From Sweltsa coloradensis (taxonomy: Eukaryota > Arthropoda > Insecta > Plecoptera > Chloroperlidae), in assembly GCA_024449915.1 (NCBI GenBank), contig JAMZAV010000160.1, forward strand, positions 62,001-126,000: DNA of 64,000 bases, written 5' to 3'. A model generated the notes under the pieces. It saw only the letters and a list, made by a program, of their open reading frames with translations. It was not told where the DNA came from and made no database searches. Position 1 is the first letter of the stretch; each line of letters begins with the position of its first letter. This document shows, one piece after another, positions 48,136 to 59,309 of the stretch. A program made the translations under genes and the position numbers.

Positions 48136-50862
48136 TGCAATCGCAGAAATATGATAGCGAAATGAGTAAAACAATTTCTTCATAATACATTCATTATATT
48201 GTAGAATTGTTTTTAAATTAATCGGTCTGCACTTAGGAATGTAAGAGAAAATATACTTATTGTAGCCTTAACTAATTGAACAATTGTAGACTATGACATT
48301 ATTGTTTCCATAATGGTGTATAATTAATAATTATACGCAAAGAAAGTTTAGCTGATTACCGCTAGCGTATTACGTAACTGAGAAACTCAAGTTGAGAATA
48401 TTTGCGATTTTAAAACAAGCTGGAGGATGCTCACTTCTATACAACCACTACACTCCAATATTAAACTTCAATAACCATCAACAAATCAGATGATAATTTC
48501 TATTCGGAGTTCACTTGGAACAGAAATGATCTTGAGTCAATGCTTTCCTATTGTGTTATAAGGTAAGTGTCATAATCATATTTAAATGAAATCACTGTCC
48601 TATAACCTAGCTCATTTAATATACTGTGTATTTACCGACTCATTATTCATAGAACTAGTGCACTACAAACAAAACACTTCAATCGTACATGAGCACATCT
48701 TGTGCGTTTAACTTAGAAGTTTACTTTCAGTCACTTGAATGCATTCCCTCCAAGGTAGTCCTCCAAAACTATCACCTGGAATCGTTATATAAATCACAGT
48801 AACTTCAGATTATGTTGGTTATATTTCATTATTCATTTACTAATTTGTTTATTTAACGTCCAGCATAGAGTATTTAGTTACAAAATGTAGTACAATATTG
48901 GGTGTAGTTTTGAATATATCCCCTTTTAAAGAGTATCCTTGTATGTGGGGTTGCATGTAGGGTATACCTTGTCAGTAGTTAAAACAATAATGTAACCGCA
49001 TCAATCATTTGCTCTTATCATCAACTCAAGTAGTAAGTTAGTTCATGTTTTTTAGTGACACTCAACAGTAGAGTAGAGTTAACAGTGGTCATCAACAACT
49101 AAAATCCACTATTTGCTCTGATTCCGGATTTGCATGACAGATAACAAGAAAAGCAAGCAACCGCATTTGAAATTGAATATATTTGTACAATTAGTTAACG
49201 CCGGGGCCGGGCTTCTAAAAATACCATCAACGGAAAGTTCCTACAATTAATGAATAACGTCATAAAGGAAATTGCTCCCACTGAAAGAGAGAGAGAGAGA
49301 GAGAAGCATTCTGCTATTTCCCGTCTTCTCAAATAGCGTCACAACCTGCAACTGAATTCCTGGAATAGCGATAATGTCGATTGGTGTGGGCTTTACGTCT
49401 CGTATGTGCAGTCTTGCAGGTCCAGATTACCAGAGTAAAAGAAGTAAAGAAATATTCCTCGATGCACTAATGTGTGCAGACTTAGTTTTCATGGAGCCAG
49501 TGGGGGAGATACACAAGTGATATTACTGATTATATTGAATACACTATTCCTAATAGTATAGGCATATCTTAAATACTAAAATTCTCACATGTAAATTTAA
49601 AATATTTACGCAAGCTAGCGGTCTTTACCAAATTTATATTTAAAATTTCGGTTTGCAGATCCTAGCAAAAGACGTAACATTCTTAAAGGTCGTATGTGCG
49701 TTGTGTTGTTTGTATTGCAAAATAAAACTTTTATCCTCCGAGAGTTGATATCGATTCAGTAAGAAATCGTTCGAGACGAAATACCAGTCATTCACAAGCT
49801 GGGCGGATCAAGTAACCAATTCATTGATTAATTAATTAATTAAAATACAAACATAATTAGTACATATTATCTTGAAAACCTACCAACCAAGGTACGTATA
49901 CAGAGAGATTATTCCCCCCCCCCCCCCCCCCAGGCCAACTTCATGGAATAAAACTAACGCCATTCATTTTAATGAACTCTTAAATTGAAAAGTAAAACAT
50001 AATCAAGTTTGACGAACAGAACAGAAGATGCATTTATGCTGTAACAGAGATGCAGATGTTTTATGAATTATTGAGATGCTAAACTGAAAGATATCAGCCA
50101 GTGCAGCCCTCAAGATATTTCGCACTGGAGTAGCTTGCATTATCATACACAAGTACCGTAATTAATATATTCAATGAGCTTACAATGAGCATGCTAATAG
50201 CTTAAACTTAGTGTGTCAAGGATGATTGTTAGTAACATTCGTCGTAGCTCGTTATTGTCTTATAATAATATTAATAATATTAATTATAATATTTTTAAAT
50301 TGTTATTATTAATATAATATTACATGCAATTTTTTTGACATCGTTGTCCACAAAGCCATCATACGTGACTTGTCTGTGGATTATGGATAATTATATTACA
50401 TGGATTGATTATACATACTCATGTTCTTTACAAATAATATGACAAATAATGTTCTTAGGCTAATTAAAACTTAAATAAACAATTATACAACAACGAAAAT
50501 ATTACTTTTACAATACTGAGATATATTTTAATTTGATATGACACACAATTGTCGAGAACATTCCAACACAACAGAAATACGCAACTGCACAAGAAAAAAA
50601 AAGTTTTTAAAATGAAAATTTAATTTAAATTAAATTAATCAATACCTGAACAAAGTAATTAAGTAGGTTTTAAGTTATTTTTTTGCCTAACTGTATGATT
50701 GCAAATATTGCATGTCCTCTGGTAATTGATTAAACATAATGCGGAAATGAAAAGAATTCTCTGGCCGTACTTATTCACGAATTCTGGAACATCGAAGTTA
50801 ATTTTTGACACAAATCTTGAATTATATTGATACACATTACGTGATTTTGTTGTAACAATAGC
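48136..50862. other. Featureless AT-rich DNA
   Basis: A GA tract lies at about 49286-49304 and a run of about 17 C at 49914-49931. No gene was recognised. Confidence 0.45.
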
Positions 50863-50947
<85 letters not shown>

Positions 50948-50988
50948 TATATATATATATATTTTATATATTATATATATATATATAT
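50863..50988. repeat. AAT then AT microsatellite
   Basis: About 27 AAT units (50863-50945) run into TATA sequence (50946-50988) that abuts the transposon end. Confidence 0.9.
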
Positions 50989-51103
50989 CCCAGCAAACAC
51001 ACGACTGTGTCAAACGTATGTTAAATGTACGTTAAACACACTAGTACTGTGTAATTCGTGTGTAGTGTGTATTTGCCCAGGAATTATGGAATTTAATTTG
51101 GCA

Positions 51104-51280
51104 AATAGCGGAAAAAAATGAAACACAGCTGAATTTTTTCTCAAGATGCTAAGTTGGGTATGTAGTTTAACATACTAAAAGTCCCCACCTGTACCGCGTG
51201 AGCTTCCTTATAATATGACCTTGAAATGGACTCCGATAAACGGTTGTTTACGTTTATCTCGTAAAAGGGGGAAAGTAGAA
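51104..51280. repeat. Inner inverted repeat, left arm
   Basis: Reverse complement of 54022-54200. Shared segments include TAGCGGAAAAAA, TGTAGTTTAACATAC, CACCTGTACCGCGTGA and ATAATATGACCTTGAAATG. Confidence 0.85.
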
Positions 51281-51329
51281 AAAACTGCTTCAAGCAAAGA
51301 GTGGTGTTGAGTTAACTGTCTACAAAAAA

Positions 51330-53041
51330 GGTCCGGACCCATGGTATCGCTAGTTCACTCCTTCCTCCCCAAAATCAAGGAAAGGTTAAGCTACATTTTA
51401 GATAATTCAGAAATCTGGCAACAACGCCTAGAAAGATAAGTTAAAATGTGTTACAAACTTGGTTGTGGCCCAGAGTGATTTTAGAGTGTTTTCTCAGATC
51501 AAGATTGACTGCTGTTCTTCATTGTAGTTGTGACGTATTGAATAAGGCGTGGCTATCATTGGCGAGTGTAAGTCGATTTCTAGTGGGATTGGAGGGGATG
51601 CGAAAATCAACTGCCATGATGCTTGCATTGTCGGCTGCAGAGCTTAAAAGAAATAAAATGGAAACAAATTCACCTCTCACGTAAAGATCGAGTGTAGACT
51701 TTAGCAATGGTAAAAAATTCCTTTAAAATTCAAGGTCATGTCGTAATTGCTGATCCTATGCAACTTTATCAGAGCATATCCGTTTCCCTGAAATTGCAAG
51801 AAGATTAATTTTAGAAAGTTATTTTGGGTATGAATTATCACCTTTCCTTACCCATTATCTCTGTTTGATAAAAATGGAATGAGAAGAACTAATAAAGCTG
51901 CATTATATTCAATATTTGAAAAGAATCAAGGAAATGCCGTCCCAACTGGCAGTGTCTACGTAATAGGTAGAGGTTGGCTCTTGTATCGTGTTGTGTGGGG
52001 GCTAGGGAACTTACAGGATCCTGTTTGAAGTATAATTTTCTTACATCAAAAGAGAGTATGTATGGAAACAAATGTTGTATTGTTTTTGATGGATATTCAA
52101 CAAAAACTTAAGATACAAAAGTATCCGAAAGATCTCGTAGATATTCCAAAAAAGTTTTCTCTGGATATAGAATTTCACGAGGAAATGAACTTGACTGCGG
52201 CTCTAGAGAACTTCTTGTCCAATAGCCATAATAAGAACAAGCTGATTTCCTTCATTATGAAAAAGTTCATGAAAATAAACTTTAAAGTCAAGCAAACTGT
52301 TGGAGACGCTGATATTCTGATTATTCAAACCGCTATTGACGGTTTGATGAGGAAAACTGTGCTATAGTTGGGAAAGAGGACATAGACCTACTTGTGCTGT
52401 TAACAGCAACTGCACCTTTTAAGAATCAGAAATATTTTCATAAAACCGGGAAGAGGCAAGGTGGCAACTACGCAAGGAAAATATAATTATGCAAAATGCT
52501 GGAAAATAGAGAAGGACCATGTGGAAGCAGCTCAAAACTTTTAAATCTGAAACGGCTTCACAAGAGGAAATAGCCGAAGCCGGAACAAATTTTTCCTTGG
52601 TCTGTACGGGTCCTTGGTCTAGTATACTCCCCTTTTATTAGCTGATGTTTGCGAAGTGGACTTTTTTCTTGAATCCCCTTGTACGATTAGAAAGAGCCAT
52701 GCTTTGGGCCTATTCAAACCCCGGGCCAAAACGGGGGCGTGCACTGCCAGTGGAGTTTCGTGGGGAAAGCGCAGGAAGGCTTGAGATGGGGGACGACGAA
52801 GATGTCGATGACGTTCAGGAAGAGGATATGAACAGCTCTTACCGGTACCGCAATCATCGTTCGAGGAGGAAGAAGATGGAGAAGATGCTAGTCGCAACAC
52901 CGACAGAAGTGGTCGAGATGGACGGCAATGATAATGAACCGAGTACCGATGAAACGTTATCAAGTCAAAATGGGAAAAGTCAGATGATGAAATGGATATC
53001 GAGGAAGCCGATGAAGAGACACATGGAGCGACCAGAGATTA
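51330..53041 (+). pseudogene. Broken transposon gene with FEN/XPG-like nuclease motifs
   Basis: The conserved pieces come in order: KIKERLSYIL...IWQQRLE (about 51373-51435), YELSP then SLFDKNGMRRTNKAALYSIF (51852-51911), GRGWLLYRVVW (about 51965-51997), IVFDGYS (about 52079-52099), NKNKLISFIMKKF followed by GDADILIIQTAI (about 52302-52337), GKEDIDLLVLLTA (about 52370-52408), and an acidic C-terminal part (52789-53041). I recognise this order from uncharacterised invertebrate proteins. VFDG, the DAD pair and EDxDLL line up with the metal-binding acidic motifs of FEN1/XPG nucleases, which cut flap and branched DNA. That function is inference. At least four frame changes and several stops show it is dead. 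A cellular gene captured by a transposon is an alternative. Confidence 0.6.
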
Positions 53042-53127
53042 AAATTGTAACAAACTAGCTTCCTGGGGATACATACCACATAAAGAAACGCGCCAAATGC
53101 TCTATACCTCTAGGGTGGTGTGGAAAC

Positions 53128-53640
53128 CAGGCGCGTAGAAGCGTTTTTAAAGTTGGGGGGGGGGGGAAGGCAAAACCCCTAAGCAGATTTTGTGGGCAGA
53201 AGCTCGGGGGGGGGGGGGGGGGGGGGGATTGGGGGGGAAAGCCCCAGCCCCCGTATACCCTTTCGCCGAAAATCGATTTTTTTAAACCATACTACAGTTT
53301 AAATTTTTTCGTCGTGTTTTTAAATGTACCGGACTCTAAAAACAATGTTTTTCTGCTACTTTCTGCGATCTAAAAACTCAAAAACTGAACGTGAAGTGGC
53401 CCATTTTAGTAAATTTCAACAAAAATTTAAATGTAATGACAAAGCATACAGCTGTAAACAAATTCGTTTTACTTTTACCAAGGTGAATAACGAATGTGTA
53501 AGTGAAAATGCATATTTACTACGGTAATTTTTGGGATTAATATTTAACTCACGTTAGTTTTGCCACCTCCCCCCCCCCCCCGTCCCCCCCCCCTGGACCC
53601 AAACTTGGGGGGCATATACCCCCCGGTTCCTACGCCACTG
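53128..53640. mobile_element. hAT-like MITE, copy 2, exact 8-bp target duplication
   Basis: Flanked by GTGGAAAC at 53120-53127 and 53641-53648. The ends are CAGGCGCGTAGAAGCG (left) and CAGTGGCGTAGGAACCGG (right, inverted), with G- or C-runs just inside. The interior is the reverse complement of copy 1 at 37614. An 8-bp duplication with CAGTGG-type ends is the hAT signature. The open frame 53324-53527 has no motif. Confidence 0.85.
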
Positions 53641-54021
53641 GTGGAAACTATCATACGAGAATGTTTTCAATAAACACTATTATAAGCAATAAACATTTCC
53701 TGATTGTTGATAAAAATATTTTATTGAGCTGAAGCTACCCTCCCCTCCCCCTCTCCGCCTAAATAAAACCACACCATCTTTCAGTCGACTGTTGACACCT
53801 TATTTTACCTTGTTAAGGTATGAGTGCATGTTTATTTTGAATACAAGATGCATTTTAAAATCCTTTTCCATAAGAATTTCTTTCAATTCACTATTTCCAT
53901 TAAAAGTGGATTTCAAATCCCGGATTTTTAAAAGGGGGAAAGGGGTGAAAATGGTGAAAAAATGGATTTGAAAATTTTTTGTGAGAAAATTTTGTAAGAA
54001 AACTTTTTTGTTTGAAACATT

Positions 54022-54200
54022 GTTTTCTCATTTCCCCCCATTTACGAGATAAACATAAAAAAAACGTTTATCGGGGTCATTTCAAGGTCATATTATAAGG
54101 AAGTCACGCGGTACAGGTGGGGACTTTTAGTATGTTAAACTACATACCAACTTAGTATCTTGAGAAAAAATTCAGCTGTGTTTCATTTTTTCCGCTATTT
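54022..54200. repeat. Inner inverted repeat, right arm
   Basis: Reverse complement of 51104-51280, with a few substitutions and a longer A run. Confidence 0.85.
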
Positions 54201-54229
54201 TTCCTTATATTTCCCGGGCAATAATAGTA

Positions 54230-54620
54230 TTTTGGAACATTGGGAATGTAGGGGGAACGTGCGTTCAGGCACTGCACTGCTTGGCGTTGCTTGACAGCAC
54301 ATATCCCACACAGGGCCTTTACGTACTCTACGTAAAAGAAAAAGTATGTATTTTTTTCCTATATTGATGTGTGTTACCCGTGTGGGCAACGTGCGTTCAG
54401 GCGCTGACTGCTTGTGCGTTGTTTGACAGACATATCCCACACAGACATCGTACGTACTCAATGTAAACGTAAACTGTACGTAAAAACGCACGTATCGAGT
54501 GGGATGTGTGTGGTGTGTGGGTAATTCATTTGAGTACGTGTGTTGCACGTATGGGCAACGTACGTATTTCTGCACCACTGCTAGCGTGAATTTCATACTC
54601 AAATCAATCATCATATATTG
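54230..54620. repeat. ACGT-rich subterminal repeats of the transposon
   Basis: Two related units share AACGTGCGTTCAGGC and ACAGCACATATCCCACACAG-like segments (about 54256-54317 and 54389-54443), followed by ACGTACGT-type sequence. These may be recombinase binding sites or simple tandem growth. Confidence 0.6.
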
Positions 54621-54951
54621 ACCATGCAACCATTTTCATATTAGCACAATACCACTGACAAATGTATTTATATACAGGATATATGTATCTATTTAGGATT
54701 CCAACCAAATTATACTGATAAATGCCTTCTGCCGTTCTGTATAATTCAATTTATTATATATCTACATCAAACTTTACTGTTAGCAATATAATTGTTATAT
54801 TTCCTTCTAAACTTATGATACAACGTTTTTGATTTATGGAGAATTATAACTTTAAATCATATTCGAGACCGAATAGGGGCCTATTAGGTTTGACGAAACA
54901 CGAGAGCGCCTCATCCAACTACAGGCTAGTTAACTCGTCTCAGTCATCAGT

Positions 54952-55033
54952 TCACCGTGGCCGAACGGTCTAGTGACTGGCTTTCAGATTCCAGGGTTGA
55001 AGGAGCGACACATGGCCGAGGTTCGAATACACA
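54952..55033 (+). repeat. tRNA-Leu/Ser-like repeat head
   Basis: The A-box block GTGGCCGAACGG, an anticodon arm with TTCAGAT loop, a long variable arm, and a B-box GGTTCGAATAC follow class II tRNA order. The acceptor ends do not pair, so a SINE head or pseudogene is likelier than a gene. Confidence 0.5.
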
Positions 55034-55264
55034 CGATGAAGTAAAATTTATCTAATAATGCATATTTCCAAATTGAATAAACTGACATAGTTATCAATGA
55101 AATGCCGCTTAAATTGATGTGAGTACTGTACTTCATAAGTCAATAAAATAATTTTTAATATTTTTAGTAATTGTTATTGGCATAGCTAACTTATACTTTT
55201 CAGATTCTCTACTAGATGGAGCCATGGATTTATTCCCTGCAGACCAAGCGAGGTGCTGGCTAAA

Positions 55265-55537
55265 TATTTATTAGTGCGAAAACGTGTGTTTTACGTGTGT
55301 TTTCGTGTGTTTCCCGTGTGGGCGGAATATTACTGAGTGCCGTAAACGTGTGTTTTCCGTGCGGTTAAGGTGCATCCCTGGTATGTTGTAAACCATTAAA
55401 AAACGTGTGTTATACATACGGGCGGAAGTGACACATTCTTACGGGCAATGTACGGGGGGAAAACGTACATAAAACGTACGTGCGCGTACGTTCTTGAACG
55501 TACGTTTTATGTACGGGCGGGATTACTTGTGTTTGCT

Positions 55538-55540
<3 letters not shown>
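55265..55540. repeat. Right terminal repeats with 17-bp palindrome arms
   Basis: ACGTGTGTTTT repeats lead to an exact inverted pair at 55465-55481 and 55498-55514 (GTACATAAAACGTACGT and its complement), then the terminal CCCAGCAAACACA (inverted). Confidence 0.75.
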
Positions 55541-55600
<60 letters not shown>

Positions 55601-55611
55601 TATATATATAT
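55541..55611. repeat. AT microsatellite
   Basis: About 35 AT units directly beyond the transposon's right end. Confidence 0.9.
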
Positions 55612-55770
55612 GTTCTTAGCACTCACAATTTTTACACAAATTGGCATAAACCAACATGAGTTAAATAATCGCGCGGTGGCTAGCACACAAATATATACAC
55701 AATCTCACTGTCAGTGCCGCCATATTATATAATTGAATATTAAAAAACATAAGTATCATGGTACAATCCA

Positions 55771-55785
55771 ATAATAATAATAAAA

Positions 55786-55850
<65 letters not shown>
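55771..55850. repeat. AAT microsatellite
   Basis: About 26 AAT units with one interruption. Confidence 0.9.
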
Positions 55851-55852
<2 letters not shown>

Positions 55853-56842
55853 GTGTAATTTTGGAATGGTTTGGACTTTGTGAATATATAATGAAGGGTG
55901 TGACAGCCTCGCACATTAATTATTTAAATATGCCGTATCCTACGAGTCTAGTTAAATAACAAAGTAATTTGCCACTAATGTAATGTGTTTTCGTGGTGAA
56001 TATATGCATAATTAACATCAATTAATCACTGAGTGGTGTGATAAGATGCATTGCTAACAAACTCGGTAGGATGCTTTTGTAATTATGTAATTGCTTATGG
56101 AAATATTGCAATTATTTTGTAAAATCTATATTATTTTACAACAAGATGTAAATTTTTTATAGTAGGTACTCAAGTACTAACTTGGAACCAAAATGTAAAT
56201 TCGAATATTCTATGTTTATCTACATCTACAACAGCAAGATACTCGTTTTTGTAAGACCTAATTATATCCACGGATGTATTATGACTGAGGGAACTCTACA
56301 GTCATGGGTTACGAAGATTGAGACCACTAAACTCGCATTTTGTATGTAATGTACGTATCTCATTTTCATTCAAGTCTATGCTTTGATGAATTTAAAACGA
56401 TATTACATGATATTTTGTACATTTTATTCTTATTTCGTAGGGATGCCTGCGGTAGGGTGACCCTCGTTTTGTCATCTTGCTTTGCCCACTGACAATCGCA
56501 ACACGAAAGAGAGGTAGGGTACAATCATGTTTCCGGCAGTGTCAACCACATATATCTTGTCCAACACGGAACAGCTTCTTGTCGACAACTGAGTGATTAG
56601 CTTCGTCTCGAATGGGTATCGCTGTATAACAATGTGATGTAAATCCCAACAACATAGTGTCAGTGCCCTTCACACCGCAAGTGCGTAGCCTAACAAGCAG
56701 GTGCCGAAGAGTGGTTCCACAGCCACAGGTTCGAGTCCCGTACGAGGCAGGGAATTAATCCATCATCACCTTGAATGCACGATGTGTTATAAGAGACGTA
56801 TATTGTGTCACTTATTATGTAGAAAGTAACATGAAATGTTGT
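55851..56842. other. Non-coding DNA with a T-arm remnant
   Basis: A plus-strand T-arm-like CACAGGTTCGAGTCCCGT lies at about 56724-56741. Nothing else is recognised. Confidence 0.4.
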
Positions 56843-56916
56843 CATGATTTGGGGTCGAACCCAGAGTATCGAGCACACAATGGTGCTCTTGCTTATCGTA
56901 TATACCGGTGCACTAG
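56843..56916 (-). repeat. tRNA-like repeat head
   Basis: The minus strand has TAGTGCACCGG and ATAAGCAAGAGC, followed by a B-box CTGGGTTCGACCCC (56849-56862). It is not an intact tRNA. Confidence 0.45.
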
Positions 56917-58155
56917 ACAAACTCGTATGGTTGTTGCTTGGTCTATAGTGATTTTCTAAAGACAGTCTAATTACCACATAAATAAAGTGACTACAGGGTT
57001 ATTAAACCTTTAGCCACCTTGATAGCGGTGTTTTGTGATAGTAGCCCAACTGGCATCATATTATAAGAAAATCAGCAGCAAGAGTCGGGCGAGTAGTTCA
57101 CCCATTATTAAAGGAACCACGCCACCACGATGTGTGTTGATTGCCTGTCTGTGTGTGTGACTTTGGCACTAGGCTCAAGAAGCACGAAACTAATCATAAC
57201 CCTTGACCTAGTAACTAGGCGTAATCTTGAATTCGGCTACTTATCGGTCGTTACTCGTCTTCTTTCACCGCTTTATGTAACACGTGTGTTGACCACCTAC
57301 TATATAATAATATATCACACTATTATGTATTACTATTTATCGTTACTCTTTATTTAATGTTACGATTGTTGTTGTTTTTCATTACACTTTTATCTGTTCA
57401 CTGATAATACTACAAACAGGTATATGAGGTGTAGTAAATTAATTTCTAATACAATGTGTTTAAAGGGGCATTCACCCGCTAAACTCAAAAAATATATTTG
57501 ATTCAAGCTAACTAGTTATGAATTTACAGTGATTCAATCAAAATTTATCACTTTTGACATATAAACATGATTGCATTTTCATTTTCATTCATGCATTGCA
57601 TTTCAAATGAGTTTTGTGGGCATTGTACATGACAAAACTTTATTGGTCAAATCTTAATTCTGAACAACTAATAGAGGGTAATATTATGTTTGATCAAGAA
57701 TGTTTTCGAAATACTTTTGAATGGAATATGATAATGGCAATATGACTGAAGGTAAACTATCAGATGTACATGCATTAATTTTCCAATGTGACTGAATGAA
57801 TACTGACAGCTAGAGTGTCAAAACAATGTAAGAAAATTGTGCACATCAAAAGTTTTTAAGTGATATTGAGGATATTGCTCGTTGAAAGAACTTTGTGTAA
57901 CATATCACGTAACAGATCACTTGATGGAATGTGTCCTGACTGTGCCCAGAGGGTGCATCTTTAGGGGGAGTTTTGGCGCCGACACATGTGTGTAGGGAAC
58001 GCCAGTCGGTTGCGAGCTGCCTTCAGGTTACGACCTGTTGTGGGCTTTGGTTATTTGTATTGTCTTGTAACGAGTACTACGGTATTCGTGAAGTGAACTT
58101 ATTCTTTCAATAAATCTTATTGTCTCCGGATAATAGATTAGTAATATATTATATG
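56917..58155. other. Non-coding DNA
   Basis: TTAAAGGGGCATTCACCCGC at 57459-57478 looks like a MITE end (see findings). The open frame 57130-57357 has no motif. Confidence 0.4.
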
Positions 58156-58583
58156 TGTGGCTCGTTGGTCTTGTGTGGCTCGTTGGTCTTGTTGTTAGCG
58201 TATCTGCTTCCAATGCAGAAGGTCCAGGGTTCGATTCCCTGTAAAGTCAGTAGTTTTTTAGCTTCTGATTTGGACTTAAGTCCATCAGTTCGTGTCTTAG
58301 GAGTTTGTAAACGGTGACTTTGGAGCCGTCCTAGCAACGAAGCACATAGTAAATTCAGAGTTGTTCTGAATCGGCCTTGTTGATTCTGGCGTTGATTTGC
58401 GGGTGTTCGCACTGTCCATACCACTGATTGCTATATTTCCTATCAAAAATATCGATCTTTGGTTGGTTATCGCTCACTCGTCGATTGCGTCGGGGCCTAC
58501 AGGGTTGGCTTGGTCGCTTTGATTTAAAGTCCTTCACTGAAAATCAGTTATATAACTGAGTGGATAGACTCTAAATATAATTT

Positions 58584-58615
<32 letters not shown>
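58156..58615 (+). mobile_element. ATTT-tailed SINE, copy S4, with duplicated head
   Basis: Full-length relative of S1 with the hairpin at 58534-58563 and an ATTT tail at about 58579-58614. The first about 19 bases (GTGTGGCTCGTTGGTCTT) are tandemly duplicated at the 5' end. The A and B boxes are intact. Confidence 0.8.
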
Positions 58616-58616
<1 letters not shown>

Positions 58617-58908
58617 ACTCTTTCTTATTCACCGACAGGCGTGTGAGAAGGTACAACTTGACATATCGTTTGAAGGTATACTTAGCCTATAACATGTTTC
58701 GATCGGTTATTGTAGGCCCCTAGACATTTGAATTTTTTTTCGAAATTCCGAATTTGTGACATGGCTAACTCATACTGTTTTGTTTTTTGGACACAGAGAA
58801 GTATGAAACTAAGAGACTGGTTCGAATTCCGCCCAATGCACGTAGTAGGTAGAGTATTACATTATCCTTGTACCACGTATTCCATTCGAAGAACATCATT
58901 CCTTGTAC
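58616..58908. other. Non-coding DNA
   Basis: Nothing recognised. Confidence 0.4.
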
Positions 58909-58946
58909 CTAGAGAGAGAGAGAGAGAGAAAAAAATAATTGCCAAC

Positions 58947-58982
<36 letters not shown>

Positions 58983-58995
58983 TAATTGCCAACTT
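58909..58995. repeat. Duplicated GA microsatellite block
   Basis: The block AGAGAG...GAAAAATAATTGCCAACT occurs twice in tandem, the second copy with a longer GA run (58948-58977). Confidence 0.85.
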
Positions 58996-59260
58996 TCCGT
59001 TAAAGCTTGACCAATTATCGATTTGAACATAATAATGCATTGTTTTTAGTTTCGTCATTATTTATTTAACATTACAACTCGTGTAACAAATACATATGCA
59101 TAAAAAAAATACTTAATGAATTCCTTCAACTTTCTACTTACAGTTGTACAAGAAACAGCAATAATATTTAGTAATAATATTGAAGTTTAAAAAAACACAA
59201 AACTGGATTTTTTAAATAAAAAGCCGTCTGCAAAATACCGCTTATGATGAAACATGCTTT

Positions 59261-59309
59261 GTGTGTGTGTGTGTGTGTGTGTGGGCTGTGTGTGTGTGTG
59301 TGTGTGGGC
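59261..59309. repeat. GT microsatellite
   Basis: Two GT runs are separated by GGGCT. Confidence 0.9.

Larger units (their letters stand above)
50989..55540 (+). mobile_element. DNA transposon with nested inverted repeats carrying a broken FEN-like nuclease gene
   Basis: Both outer ends read CCCAGCAAACACA inward (50989-51001 and 55528-55540), and TA microsatellite lies on both outer sides, so the target was probably TA-repeat DNA. A second inverted-repeat pair, 51104-51280 and 54022-54200, is nearly identical over about 175 bp (for example AACACAGCTGAATT and ACTAAAAGTCCCC, mirrored). Between these arms lies one degenerate plus-strand gene. The right end is long and ACGT/CGTGTG-rich (54230-54620, 55265-55540). 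It is split by about 600 bp of other DNA that includes a tRNA-Leu-like repeat. A hAT-like MITE (53128-53640) lies downstream of the gene. The superfamily is not identifiable to me. Confidence 0.75.

Noticed and set aside
54952..55033. Functional tRNA-Leu gene
   Set aside because: The A and B boxes and long variable arm are present, but the acceptor ends do not pair and the anticodon stem is irregular.
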